Source: Aulostomus chinensis
Lineage: Eukaryota > Chordata > Actinopteri > Syngnathiformes > Aulostomidae
Length of the DNA stretch: 64,000 bases
Direction of reading: 5' to 3'
NCBI GenBank assembly: GCA_037954235.1
Contig: JBBMOA010000020.1
Coordinates: 15,649,677 to 15,713,676 of the forward strand
The notes under the pieces are model-generated. The model was not told the DNA's origin, did no database searches, and saw only the letters and a program-made list of their open reading frames with translations. The position numbers and the translations under genes are program-made. Positions 22,767 through 34,219 of this stretch are shown piece after piece (the first letter of the stretch is position 1; each line of letters opens with the position of its first letter).

Positions 22767-24760
22767 GTATATATGTATATATACATATATGTATGTATAT
22801 ATGTGTGTGTATATATATGTATGTATGTATATATATAATATATGTGTATATATATATAATATGTATATATATAATATGTATATATATAATATGTATATAT
22901 ATATGTTTATATATATGTGTATGTATATGTGTATATATATATGTTTATATATATGTGTATGTATATGTGTATATATATATATATGTTTTGCTATACATCC
23001 GAAATCCCTAAAAACAAATTGGTACTTCATCTCGATTTGGTCCGTTCTCTTCCACATGGGGGCGTCACTTTAGCTTTCAGGGATTTTGGTTCAGCTGATT
23101 GTGTCTGAGTCTGCGCTACCTTCTTCATAGCACTGAGGCCTGTTGGGTTTCTCCCCGTTCCCATGTAGAGTCGACCCATCTTCAGGTACATGGACGACAC
23201 GTTCAGAGAGTAGGCGGGGTACAGCTGGCTGTGTTGGACATAGATATTACATCTGTTACTTTACCCAAAACACACACAGGTAAGTTGGCCTTTGAACAGA
23301 GAACACTCATTGTTTACGTTGTTGTTTACAGACTTTTAGATCCTTTAAATTGTTCTGTCTCCCCAAACACTGGCTCATACAATCCCATGTAAGTACAGCC
23401 ATTACTTAGTCACATATGAGGCAGGTTTCCAGGGTAAAATGCATCAAGAGCTGTGCTAGAACCTCTTTCAGGGGCCCTTCCTGGTGGAGAACAGCACCTT
23501 TTCCAGGGTAAGTACATTTGAAAAGTCCTCGAAAAAAAAAACCCTACTGGGTAGAGCTCAGTGCTGGTTGGTCCTAGACTGGACGCCTGAGTGTATAAAA
23601 TGATCCTGGAACAGCTTCAAATACGACATAAATTATAATATATCATCAATTGGGTGTTAAAGATGGTTGTTGCCCTGCAGCTTCGTTCTCTTTTTCCTTT
23701 GTGGTGGTGTAATTTTATATGATTTTAATCAAAGCTGTGTCAAAATTGTTACTTCAGCTTGTGAGAAAAGCTTGATATGGTCTTCCTGCAGGGGAAAAAC
23801 ACCAAATAATCGCTGTGTTTAGAGTTGTTGCGCAGTGTCTTTAACAAGAGCACAAGCTACCAAACTCATAATTCATACGAATGCAAGAATTTTGTTGAAA
23901 ATGAAATAATTACAGTGCAGCCACATACTAATAGCAAACTGATTTTTCGGCCACCTGAAGGGTTTGAGGAGCTTCTCTCCGTATCTGATGGCTCCGTCTA
24001 CATCCTCCATGTAGATACAAACGCCCATAGCCTGGTACATCATGTGGAGTATGTAGACATTAGAGTCCTCAAACACGCTCCCCATCTCCTCTATGCTCTG
24101 CTCGCACATCTCCAGTAGCTCACTAGGGGGTGCCATTGAGTCAAGGATGCCTCACAACTGATTTTGAACAGAAATGTTCCGTTTCAAAGTTTTGCTGGTT
24201 GAGTTATATCTGCTTTGAGGGACTTTGTTGTTCTTCTCAGACTCACCCATCACAGATTTAGTCCAAATCAGCAAACATGCAAACACTAATAACAGTGTGT
24301 GATTCATGTAAAGCAGAGACAAATAAACTTAAAAAGCAGATTAGCTTCATAACAGGTATCAAACCGTCACCCAGTGATGTTAAAGGATATATCTGAGGTG
24401 TTTGAGCGCTCGAAACTCTCTGATGGTTTTCCTGGCATAGCGAACCATGTTGTTGATAACCTCCGGCTCGATGGGGTCGCTCCGCTTACGCACTTTAAGC
24501 TTCTTATTGTCCTGGAGACAGAGAGAGGCTTTCAAGTGCTGTTTTAACATTTAAATTACAATCACGAGATGTATTGTGGTTTTTTTTTTTTGCACATATA
24601 AAAGTCACATCTTCCTCTTACCTTGGACTTGGTTTTACATTCCTGGCAGTCACAAGTGAAGTAATAGGACTCTCTCAGCCTGTTGTTGCGGTCGTCTGTT
24701 GGATAGAGGACGTCTATGTAGCTGATGAGTACCTAGAGGTGCAAATAACACACACGCACA

Positions 24761-24841
<81 letters not shown>

Positions 24842-27800
24842 AATTCAAGAAGGTTTTTCCTGATTCCATTCCAGACAGACAAGTTTAAAAGTCAGGTCTG
24901 AAAATAACCGCAGCAGACTCTTTGATGAGCTGCTGCTTCCATCTTTAAAACACACAATAGAGGGTTGTGCTGCCCTTCTGAGGGCAATCTATTCTTTTCC
25001 CCAGGATGACAGCGACCATTCGCACTGATAGCTAAAGTTAATTCTAACATTGATTTTAGCTAGTCAGCTTAGCTCCCTCAAAATTGCAAAGTCTACGTTC
25101 GCTCATTTCCTACAGATATTAGAGAAAGCCATTCATCATGGAGCTTGAGCATTTGAGCGGTCAGTATAAAGACACATGTGAACCTTGTGGACAATTCACA
25201 CTCCTGTGACGTGCAATGAACCGTAATCCTGCATGATTACTTGCATGAACTGTTCAGTTTGTCTCTCAACAGTTTGCGGTGCGTGTGTCAACTTTAGAGG
25301 GAACTTCTAGCTATCAGAGAAGTCTCTATGACAGCCCAACCCCAGAACTTCAACCAGTCAAACGCGCTGACATTCAAGTAAAAAATCTGAATGCTACAAT
25401 CGAATGCTTTAGGAACCCCAAAACTGATCATCCTACCTCTAAATTAATGGAAGATTAATGCTGTTAAAATAAAGTCATTTAAGCTTAAAATCCTTCCTTT
25501 TGTTAAAACTCCTTGAATTTGGTTGTAGGGTGATTAAAACAGAGCCTTTTCTTCCACCACTAGAGGGAGCTCACACTGAGACCTGACATAATTACCGATT
25601 ATTCACTATTCACCCTTTCTTTCTTTGAAGGACCCCCCCCCGGACATGAAGACATACAAACACACTTGGAAAAACAAAGAAGACCCAACCCCCTCTCCAG
25701 GCAGCTGTCCCCTTTCCTCACTTCATCTCCAGGTTTCATGTCCTTCACTGCCCGAACCTCCGCACACGTCCCGCTGTATGTGACTATGACGCTGGGAAGA
25801 CAGCTGTGGTTTATCAGAGCCACGCTGCAGATACCAAGACAAGGAAAGAGATTAGAATTAAAAAAACCGCCTTCTATTTCTCCCTCCCTACGTAGAAGAT
25901 GGAGGAGCAGTGAGTCCAGTCCTGACGTACTATTGCTCATAGCTATGACAACAGCCAAGCTCTATTCTTAGCAGGTATTTGTACTACAACTAGACAAACA
26001 GGAGGAGGCGTCCCTGAAATATGTTTATGACCTTGGTTTTGTCTGAGTTGTAGACTGGAAATAGCCCCCAAAAAGGGTGCTGAGTTTGCAAATTCACCTT
26101 CAGGCAGCCAATTTTAAAACTTTACAGCCTCTGCAACAGCAGGGAGCAAACAAATGTCCAACTGGAGGAGAAAGACTCCTGAGAATGCTACTTAGTATTA
26201 GCATGCTAACAGAAACCTTAACTAATGAGCTTTTTCAGAGGTAAAACATCTCATGTCTTGTTCCTTTGCATGGCACCGAAGGGAAAACTAGACCAACATT
26301 TCGTTGAAAGAAGTGAAAAATGAGAGGACAGCGAGGAGTCGTTGTAGACGCAGATATTACTGGAGCCCAACAGCCCTTTTCTTGCGACTTCACCTCTTGA
26401 GAAGGTCAAACATTTCGAAAGCACAGCTTCCAACGTCGAAACCACAAGTTCCATTTGATCGCAGCATCAGAAAAGACGCTGATGCACTTTTGCAGAGACT
26501 CGACATCGCCTCTTGAGGCTCTAAGTGGTATTACACGAAGAGACATTCCAATGCTAGTTTTCAGTGTTTCATAGAATCCCTTTAAATGTCTTGTTAAAAA
26601 CAGCACTGAAATAAAAACCAGTGTATGCATGTGAGTTTGTCTTCTTACTCTGGGTAAACTGCCGTCCCCATGTGGGACAGTTCCTCATCTTCTACAGTAA
26701 AACCGTTACAGGAAACCTGGTTGGAGAAAAGAGGGGAGCAAATCACAGACAACAGTCTAGGACCGTGAGACGAGAGCTTTACAGACATCTGTGGTACAAA
26801 TGAGAACAAGACGCATCTGTAAGCGCTGGTTGGTGATGAGGGCTCGTACCTGTGAGAAGAGCGAGAGCAGTTCTTTTTGGTTGGGAAAGTCCAGGTGTTT
26901 GGAGTAAAAATGATGCAGTTCAGCGATGTCTGCCTCGTTCAGCTCCCTTTTATCGTTGTCTACATCCTCCACATCTGCAGGAAGAGCGACAGAATGGGGT
27001 TTTTCAGCATCATCCAGTGGATTGACGTTGTTTTAACTGTGATTTTACCTCAAGCAGGGGTGCCTTCTAAAAATGCTTTTCCCCTGTGTGCCACTGTCTC
27101 TGGTGCCTCTTTATTTTCCCTCTTCATTCTTGCCAATAATGGCATCCTGAATAAAGTGCCCCTCTGCTGCCTGATCGGATTGTGAAAAAAATGTTAATTA
27201 TTCAGCAAACGAACTATTTAATATCACAAAGTGAAAGTGAAAAAGTGATTTACAATGTTACTTTTAAATGTATTTTGTACTTTCTATGACCACATGTATT
27301 GCTATTTTTAATCACCTATTTTTGTTTTGATATTCATTTAATTGTTGTGGTGCAGTGGTCAGCACTGTCGCCTCACAGCAAGAAGGTTCCAGGTTCAAGC
27401 CCCAACTCGGGCACAGGATCTTTCTGTGTGGAGTCTCCATGTTCTCCCTGTTCCCGTGTGGGTTCTCTCTGGTACTCCAGCTTCCTCCCACAGTCCAAAG
27501 ACATCAAGAGGGACGAGGCTGATTGATACTCTAAATTGACCGTAGGTGTGACTGTGAGTGTGAATGGTTGTCTGTCTCTATGTGTTGGTCCTGTGATGGA
27601 CTGGTGACCTGTCCAGGGTGAACCCTGCCTCTCACCTGGAGGCTGCTGGGATAGGCTCCAGCCCCCCCACAACCCTTAACAGGATAAGCGGAAGAAAATG
27701 GATGTTGCATCTGGTGGGACAAATTTAACGTCATGGTCAGGCTGCACTCTGAGTACCAAGTGAGAACACTCTAAGGTGGTAGGACACACCGGTCGAACTG

Positions 27801-28456
27801 GGAACATCCCACCTAGGAGACTGGGATGTTTTTGTGATGTCACTTGACATGGCAGCAATTGTAGAGAAAGATGAGAAATGTATATGTTCCCGCTCTTCAT
27901 GATTAGTTATGGCCGTACTCATTAGCACATATGATTCTAATGTCAAATGATACCCCACACTTCTTTAAATCTGTCTTGTAGCTGTAGCTACTGTAACGTA
28001 TGTTTAGCTGTAAATACGCTGACAGTTAACTACTGACCTAAGCTTCATTACATTTGGTTTACGTGGTTGATCAGGTTGTTTCCCACCTTTCTGTAGTCTG
28101 TCAGAATATCAAGCTCATTTTCAGGGGAATCATTACGTTAAAATTTTGGAACTTAGCTATAGGAAGTCCCAGGTAACACTTGTTTGGGCTCAGTTTTACA
28201 GACTATACTCCTGTTATTCATGGTCACATCTTTATGAGAAAAACTGCACGATTTATTTTTCAGTTGTGTGTCTGCCCTTACGTATAGACAAACCTATGAA
28301 GTTTTAAAGATGGTAGCCATTAGCCTCATTAGTAGCCTTTAGCATCAGACAGCAGACAGTTAATTTAATCCCACTGATTCTTTTAATCATTCAGAGGTTT
28401 TCACTGGGTCTATACTGTTGACAGGATCTATTTTCTGTTATTATCACCATGCCAAG

Positions 28457-28487
<31 letters not shown>

Positions 28488-28672
28488 CTCTCTCTCTCTC
28501 TCTCTCTCTGTTCACATTTTGTTCCCGACCTGTAACTCTAGAGTCAAATGATCCACGTTCATCAGATACTAACACTAACTGGATGCACATAGTTTAACTT
28601 CCTCCGTGTATTATTACAAATCAAGCTCCTCAACTTTGTTCTTTATTATATGTGTGTGTGTGTATACATACA

Positions 28673-28760
<88 letters not shown>

Positions 28761-31607
28761 GTTGCAGTCTGCCCAGTGTGTACCAGCCTAAAATGTCACC
28801 ATCAACTTGGCATACTTGCTGTGTTGTCTCAAGAGCTTATGGCTGGTGCCTATAGGATATATATAGATGGGGCCAAGCCATCAGTGCCTCCTCAGGCTTA
28901 TCTGTATGGGTTGTACTTCATTAAGAGGGCCTTCTAGAGACACTGCCTTTATTCTGACAGATTTTAGATGTAATTATTATGGTATACTTCATGCTGTGGC
29001 CTGTGTGCTGACGGACAAATCACTCACGGGACTGCATTTCATCTATCAGCAGAATCTTCTCAGCCACAGATCGTTCCTTCTGCATTTTCTGTAGAAAAGT
29101 GGCCATAATTAACAGAAACTCAGTGAGTATGGGCAGAACAACACACCAGAAAGCTAGCACGTATATCTTTGTCTAACCTTCTTAGCAAGGATCCGGGCCA
29201 CCAGGCGGGACGTCTCTGACGGGCACCACCTCTCTCCATACGCGATCATTGCGGAACACTCCATCTTGTGCATGGCCCAGTCCCCTTTCTAGAATCACAC
29301 ATGCATACAAATCACACGCAGTATTATCACATGATATCGAATTTTGCAGCTTTATTTACGGTTTGGTTGGACCACAACAAAGAGCCTCTCAACTAGGTTA
29401 GCGGCTGGAAGAGCATGAAAGCAACGTGGTGAAATGCGACACCACAGTGTGTTAATCTGAAGAGCAGCCTGACCCTTTTACCTCCACAGCCTGCAATCCA
29501 CTGCTCTCCCATCTCTGACTTAGTTAATCAAATCATTTCAATCCATTTAAATCATACAGCTGCTTATCACACAAGCTGCTCCATCATGTATGTCATATGC
29601 ACGTCATAATCATACCACGCTAACTTGTACCAACTACTGCGCAGTTTGTTGTCTTCAGTTGTAATAAATGCATTTTCTTTTCTTTTTTGTCTTTTCCTCT
29701 ATTTTTACTCCAATTTGTCACTAATCTTGTCGCGGTCGTTGCCCCGTCCCTTTGAAAACTTAGAAAAAGAGGGTTAAAAAGAAGGCTAAAAAATGGTGGC
29801 ACACAGACAAAAGCCAAAATATGTGTTTATTTTGGCCCACGGTGCACCATTTTGTTCAAGACCCCCCCCCCATAGTCTACGAAATATCAATCCGATTGTT
29901 GACGGAACCTTTTTTTCCAAGCGTGAGACCATCATTACCGGCCCAAGCGCCATTCGCCCAGCATCCAGAGCTTCAAGCTTTGTTATGGGGGTCAGTTTCA
30001 TTCATGTCATTTTCCTTTCATTTATCACAGTGCATCATTTTATTATCCAAACGATTTCTTACCTGACATTTCACATTGCAATAAAAAGCTTTCTTGCACT
30101 TGCCACATTTTGCCAGGTTTTCTTTTCTGTAAAATGACATTAAAAAGTGGTTAATTCTCTTTTGGATGGCACAGATCAGGAGACCACAACCAGACTTAAA
30201 TCTGAGTGTATTTGCACGTGGTTGTGTGCAACTTTCTGATTGTTTTTACGCTTGTGTGGACGTTTTAACATCCCCCCCCCTCTGTTACTGGGAGACATGG
30301 GACAGCAGATGCTGGAGGCCTGTTGTAAGTGATAGCAACAAAAAAAAGGCTTTAAAACATTCTGAGGTATTAATAGAGCTGACCTTATGACGGACCAGCT
30401 GTCTCTGCAACACACCGAAACAGTAAAGTAGTCCAAAAGTACAGCCGTGTCATTTTGCGTCAGTTTAGGCAAGTCACGAGTCCAGCAAGCTGCTTGGTGC
30501 TTGATTTAAGGAGGGGGGAGTCAGGTGGGGGTGGATGTGTCACCCTAGGATCCATATTTATAGACATCTGATCGAGCATTAAGGAAAAGGGTCTATCATA
30601 CGGAGAGTGCTGCTATTATAAATGTGCAAAGTCAGCTAAACAACAGAAATGACTTACATCTCAAGACAGGTGTGATAATACTGGCGAGTCATGGACATCC
30701 ACAGATATTGGTGTTGTTTTTTTTAAACATTTGAATGATTGTATTTTCTTGCAGAAACAATGCAGTACGGATAATATCAGCGGAAGTAAATATCGGCATC
30801 TTCATATGGGATATCAGCAATAATCCAGTGTCACGCATCCACACTTCCATCCATCCATTTTCTACCGCTTATCCTGTTAAGGGTCGCAGGGGGGTGGAGC
30901 CTATCCCAGCAGACACTGCTCCACCGTGCCGCCCACCCATCCATACTTCAATACTCGGATTTCTTTCAGCTGGAATTTTGTTCTCATCTGTGATGCAGAA
31001 GAATTATTTTCTTGTGATTATCTATTGATAGTGATGGTTACGACCCGGTACACTGGTATAGAACACACCCTTTTCATAGCAGCCATTTATCGACTGAACA
31101 CGCGGAAGTGATACAAAAATTATCAAAAGAAAGGAAAACTGAAAGGGATTTATGATGATGAAGGTTACCTTTTCACAAGTGATGTCACGCTGACTCAGTT
31201 ATTTCCCATCTGTCAGCTTTTCCACAAATAGAGTCAAACATTCCAACTTCCAAGGAAGTTCAGAGATGCTGGAAAAACTGGACCTCCATCAGTTTGACTT
31301 TCAAATTATCATTCAAGGATGTCGTCTGTATGATTTACAAATGCTTGCATATAAATTGAGCATGAGCATAAACGGCTATAAGAAGCTGTGTGTCAGGACT
31401 GTATTTGAACCAAATTTCATGAAAATCGGTTGAAAATAAAGAGAGTTCTAGACTGCAGCTGCTAGGATGTGGTTTGTCCCAGAAGTGTAGCCGTAGCTAG
31501 CTGTCCAAGATGGCGGAGTACCTGAGCTCTGGCCTGCCTGATTGGAAAAAGACCATAATTAGGGTTATCAGTGACACCTGTGTTCGTACTGTGACAATGG
31601 CTGCTGT

Positions 31608-31662
<55 letters not shown>

Positions 31663-33139
31663 GCAATAGACATTTACTGAGCCTTGAATAACTCAGTATA
31701 AAGTATTCTGGAAAAAAAAGCACGTAAGTTAATGATTTATGACTAAACGACGTTGCTGTGCATAAACTTCACCTTGTCTCAGGGAAACATGCGGCTGTGT
31801 TAATTACTGTTCCCCAGCCTTGAAGTTATTAAATGATGCAAGGGCAACACAGTTCACCAGTAAGCTAATATGTTCAAACTGGAGGCAAAGCTGGTTTGGT
31901 TCTCAAATGCCATCTTTTTCTGATATCTAAAGGTGATGAGATCAAAATTGTTGATTCAGACGAGGCAAACTTAAGGCTGCCAAGAATAAAACACCAACAA
32001 ACAATGTAGCTGAGTTCACACTGCCAGTTTTAATGCTCAGTTCCGACTTTTTGCTCGAATCCAATTCTTTTAGCCGTTCCCATTTGTTGTTCAAATGTGG
32101 CCCACTTGTAAACCGTCCCACACCTGGCGACGACACCATCACAAAGATGTCACACATGTCTTGGATGAATTCCAAACCATTTGGTGGCGATGATGAACAC
32201 GTACGCCGGTTTATCAACTGTCAAAGCTCACTAAAGTGGAAGAAGTCCTACGGGAACAGGAGAGTGACACCAGCGTCACCACCAGTTCACACCAATTCTG
32301 ATTGGTCTGCTCAGACATTACATAAAAAATGTTTCAGATTAGATGGGAAAAGATCCGATTTCTGTTCTATGTCACCCCCCCAAACCCCCCCCCCCAGATC
32401 TGAGCAAAAAAAAAAAAAAAACCAAAAAAACAAAACAAAACAAAACAAATGGGTGCCACATTTACCTGCAGTGTGAACGCAGCTCCCATTCGAGCACCCA
32501 AACTGAGACACATTTGTTGAAGTCCTCCAAGAATCAGTTTGCCACCCAACTCCAAATGTGGTTTGGATGAGATGTACAAGTATCACATTTCATGTGTTTT
32601 TTCTCTCTCTCTCTTCAACGTAACAATAAAATACAGTCTGGATACGTCGAAATTCAGATTTGGGCTGATGGTCTGAACGACTCATATCAGGTGTGATTCC
32701 TAAACCCATCTATTAACCATCTGCAGTTGCAATATAATGGATTTAGTACTAATACATGTGATAAAGTACTTTTTCTCATGTTCCATATCCATTTCCCCCT
32801 TGAGAGTGGTGCAGACATGTGGGAGAGAAGGAGAACTCTCCTTCAGAAAGATGAGACACCAAACAGAAATAGATTTGAAGCAGAGGCACTTTTATGACTC
32901 AAGTATTGCAGGTCACTGATGATGTACTTGTATGTTTGCAGTAACGTGGTTGAATGACAGTAAAGTTACCTGGTGAAGCAGAACTCGCAGTAACAGCCTC
33001 TCTCCTTCACTGTCAGCACAAACGAGTACGCCGGGCTGGAGAAGAGCAGCTCCCCGACTTTAAAGGCTTTGGTAACGCGGAGACCTCGCCCTTTCCCCGG
33101 GCTGTCAAACCTCTCAATCCCCTCGATGCTGCCCGTCAT
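22375..33139 (-). CDS. smyd2: smyd2, SET/MYND protein-lysine methyltransferase (complete, 12 exons)
   Basis: Uses S-adenosylmethionine to monomethylate lysines on p53, RB, HSP90 and histone targets in cytosol and nucleus; fish orthologues are linked to muscle. Exons (transcript order): 33139-32970, 30126-30063, 29288-29178, 29088-29028, 26974-26850, 26716-26649, 25824-25722, 24732-24622, 24511-24391, 24129-23955, 23228-23120, 22455-22375. Spliced CDS is 1299 nt, 432 aa plus TGA; human is 433. It has a split SET domain (GKGRG near residue 17, NHSC, catalytic Tyr in ISYIDVLY), a MYND finger with all eight zinc ligands (C-x2-C, C-x2-C, C-x3-C, H-x3-C), post-SET CxCxxC and a helical C-terminal repeat domain. 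ATG at 33139 has a purine at -3. Intron 9 is AT-AC. Fish carry smyd2a and smyd2b; I cannot say which this is. Confidence 0.96.
22692..22986. repeat. compound (TA)/(TG)/(CA) tract, smyd2 intron 11
   Basis: About 295 bases of alternating pyrimidine-purine sequence (TATATG, TATGTG, ATATAC units) within the last smyd2 intron. The open frames through it encode only YIYIYM-type repeats and are not genes. Confidence 0.95.
23120..23228 (-). CDS. smyd2: smyd2 exon 11, C-terminal domain
   Basis: Acceptor caacacag (poor pyrimidine tract), donor AAG|GTAGCG. Reads QLYPAYSLNVSSMYLKMGRL then YMGTGRNPTGLSAMKK, matching human YPLYSLNVASMWLKLGRLYMG. The AG seven bases into the exon would break the frame. Confidence 0.9.
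23955..24129 (-). CDS. smyd2: smyd2 exon 10, C-terminal domain
   Basis: Begins after ..GGCAC of an AT-AC intron, restoring SPSELLEMCEQS (human SPSELLEICELS). Continues VFEDSNVYILHMMYQAMGVC then IYMEDVDGAIRYGEKLLKPF. Donor CAG|GTGGCC is weak but keeps the frame. Confidence 0.92.
24130..24390 (-). other. smyd2: U12-type AT-AC intron (smyd2 intron 9)
   Basis: Donor ATATCCTTT (24390-24382) equals the minor-spliceosome AT-AC consensus. Near the 3' end lies ATCCTTGACT, a TCCTTRAC-type branch site, with the branch A 11 nt before the terminal AC (24131-24130). Splicing here joins LR to SPSELLEMC in frame; every GT-AG alternative I tried breaks the frame. Confidence 0.9.
24391..24511 (-). CDS. smyd2: smyd2 exon 9, ends at U12-type donor
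   Basis: Acceptor gtctccag. Reads DNKKLKVRKRSDPIEPEVIN then NMVRYARKTIREFRALKHLR and the first T of a Ser codon. The next intronic bases are ATATCCTTT; no GT donor keeps the frame. Confidence 0.92.
24622..24732 (-). CDS. smyd2: smyd2 exon 8, catalytic Tyr and post-SET
   Basis: Acceptor cctctag, donor AAG|GTAAGA. Reads VLISYIDVLYPTDDRNNRLR then ESYYFTCDCQECKTKSK. The catalytic Tyr is in ISYID (human FTSYID) and CDCQEC is the post-SET zinc site. A (CA)n array of about 44 units begins 20 bases upstream. Confidence 0.96.
24752..24839. repeat. (CA)n microsatellite, about 44 units
   Basis: Nearly pure CA array in smyd2 intron 7, ending about 20 bases from exon 8. On the transcribed (minus) strand it is a (UG)n run just upstream of the acceptor. 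Confidence 0.97.
25722..25824 (-). CDS. smyd2: smyd2 exon 7, SET core with NHSC
   Basis: Acceptor tctgcag, donor GAA|GTGAGG. Reads VALINHSCLPSVIVTYSGTC then AEVRAVKDMKPGDE. NHSC is the SET AdoMet/zinc motif. Confidence 0.96.
26649..26716 (-). CDS. smyd2: smyd2 exon 6, SET core
   Basis: Acceptor caaccag, donor GA|GTAAGA. Reads VSCNGFTVEDEELSHMGTAV then YP; matches human VNCNGFTIEDEELSHLGSAIFPD. Confidence 0.95.
26850..26974 (-). CDS. smyd2: smyd2 exon 5
   Basis: Acceptor tcctgcag, donor CAG|GTACGA. Reads VEDVDNDKRELNEADIAELH then HFYSKHLDFPNQKELLSLF, matching human DIAALHHFYSKHLGFP. Confidence 0.95.
27336..27710 (+). mobile_element. tRNA-derived SINE (near full length), smyd2 intron 4
   Basis: Begins with an A-box-like TGGTGCAGTGGTCAGCACTG, followed by the B-box-like GGTTCAAGCCC (about 27391-27401). 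The body has the fish SINE hallmarks TTCCTCCCACAGTCCAAAGA, CTCTAAATTGACCGTAGGTG and GGGATAGGCTCCAGCCCCCC, and ends GGATAAGCGGAAGAAAATGG. It lies antisense to smyd2. I recognise the family but do not name it. Confidence 0.8.
28650..28758. repeat. (TA)n(TG)n microsatellite, smyd2 intron 4
   Basis: About 50 bases of (TA)n followed by about 30 of (TG)n; an independent (GT)n(CT)n tract lies at 28459-28509. Confidence 0.95.
29028..29088 (-). CDS. smyd2: smyd2 exon 4
   Basis: Acceptor tctacag, donor CCC|GTGAGT. Reads KMQKERSVAEKILLIDEMQS plus the first base of a His codon. Similarity to mammals is modest here, but phase and position fit. Confidence 0.9.
29178..29288 (-). CDS. smyd2: smyd2 exon 3, end of MYND finger
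   Basis: Acceptor gattctag, donor AAG|GTTAGA, phase 0 at both ends. Reads KGDWAMHKMECSAMIAYGER then SETSRLVARILAKK; His and Cys of HKMEC close the zinc finger. Confidence 0.96.
30063..30126 (-). CDS. smyd2: smyd2 exon 2, MYND finger
   Basis: Acceptor ttttacag, donor CAG|GTAAGA. Reads KENLAKCGKCKKAFYCNVKC, giving four of the eight zinc-binding Cys residues (the pair after ALAK and the pair in YCNVKC). Confidence 0.96.
30845..30955 (-). mobile_element. truncated tRNA-SINE 3' end, smyd2 intron 1
   Basis: Contains CATTTTCTACCGCTTATCCT and GGTGGAGCCTATCCCAGC, the reverse complement of the tail of the SINE at 27336-27710. Only the last 110 bases or so remain. It is oriented opposite to that copy. 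Confidence 0.75.
32008..32484. mobile_element. non-autonomous TIR element (MITE-like)
   Basis: AGCTGAGTTCACACTGC at 32008-32024 matches, in inverted orientation, GCAGTGTGAACGCAGCT at 32468-32484 (16 of 17). The 477-bp interior has no coding sequence and carries a C-run and A-rich run (about 32373-32448). I see no clear target-site duplication, so the class is open; hAT-like is a guess. Confidence 0.55.
32970..33139 (-). CDS. smyd2: smyd2 exon 1
   Basis: Start ATG at 33139-33137. Reads MTGSIEGIERFDSPGKGRGL then FKVGELLFSSPAYSFVLTV and CEFCFT; GKGRG is the N-terminal AdoMet-binding strand. The first MYND Cys pair lies at its 3' end. Donor CAG|GTAACT; the last Arg codon is split. Confidence 0.95.
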
Positions 33140-33260
33140 CGCACCTCCTCCTGCTGCACCCCGTCCTCCAAATGAGAGAGAGTCACGTCAGGATAGAGAG
33201 AGGTGGGATGGGTGGTGGTGGGGGCGTCGACCTGTCAGAGAGCACATCCACGCTGCACTT
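33140..33260 (-). promoter_or_regulatory. smyd2: probable smyd2 5' UTR / core promoter
   Basis: Directly upstream of the smyd2 ATG. It contains TGACGTGA (33190-33183, CRE-like) and, further up, CCCCACC/CACCC boxes (about 33215-33232). No TATA box is seen. Assigned from position and motif type only. Confidence 0.4.
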
Positions 33261-34219
33261 TTACACAAACCAAGGTTCAGTTCCACTTTTCTATCGAGAG
33301 ACAAAGTCTATTCACTTAAAAACTCTGATTTAAGGAGGCATACATACATTTTTATCGTAGTTGTGGTCAGCATGACGTCTGGTTCAAGGAAAGTACAGTG
33401 GCGATTTTTATCAGCACCAAGCCTGAACGGGAGAAATATTTCCTTTCTAGCATACATAAATAAACGTATAACTAAATAAGAATATAAATAAATAAATGAG
33501 CGAAACAGCGCCCCCTAGGAGGCAGCGGCTGCTACACAGACAGTTAGATGAAACCAATGATATCAAAACGTGTCATAACGCCTCATTGTAATGGAACTAC
33601 ATTTAGTAAATGAGAAAATATGAAACGAATAAATGGGGAAAAACTGAGGGATGTTTTGAACCCATGTCATCTCATTAATACACCACGGATATTAATGAAA
33701 TGATTTTGCCACTAGCGTCAACTTTTTCTGGAGTTTTGCGTCAGAAATCAACAATATTCGGTTTTTTGGTTGTTTTTTTTTCAGGAGTTAGAATTTTTTT
33801 CCCCCTCAGAACCCTTTAAACCATTTTTAGTGACCAAGTCGGTGAGCGGTGATTGGCGTATGATATGGAGCTCACATCAGCTTTGCCAGGTACCTAAACT
33901 GAAAGGTAGAATAAGTGTTGATGTGAGCCTTTATCATTTTGATGTACGTTGGTGTGCAGTACTTCATCAACTCAGGTCAGCAATACGATAAATACTTTTT
34001 CTTTCTTTTTTTTAGAGTTCTGTCCATGTAAATGATCCAGGATTTCACCTGTAACATGAATTGTCAGGTTCCGCAGAGCTAACATTGCTACAGACTTCTA
34101 CATACATCCTCCTCATCAGACAGGAAACATGAACACCAGCGCCCATTGGGTTTCTATTTGTCATCTGCTTTTGTCCTTTTTTGGTGTTATTGAGCGCATG
34201 AGTTTTGCTCTGTGTCCTT

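Larger units (their letters stand above)
30127..32969. other. smyd2 intron 1
   Basis: 2.8-kb intron with no exon seen. It holds the SINE fragment, a (GT)n tract at 31613-31661 and the terminal-inverted-repeat element at 32008-32484. Confidence 0.7.

Noticed and set aside
22689..23108. Frames rich in Ile/Tyr/Val over the smyd2 intron 11 repeat
   Set aside because: Microsatellite translation; it overlaps the true smyd2 exon 11 only in a wrong frame.
24100..24140. Reading smyd2 exon 10 from the CCCCTAG| acceptor or from an upstream ATG
   Set aside because: The GT-AG alternative loses the SPSEL residues, and no GT donor in exon 9 restores frame; the AT-AC solution fits the protein exactly.
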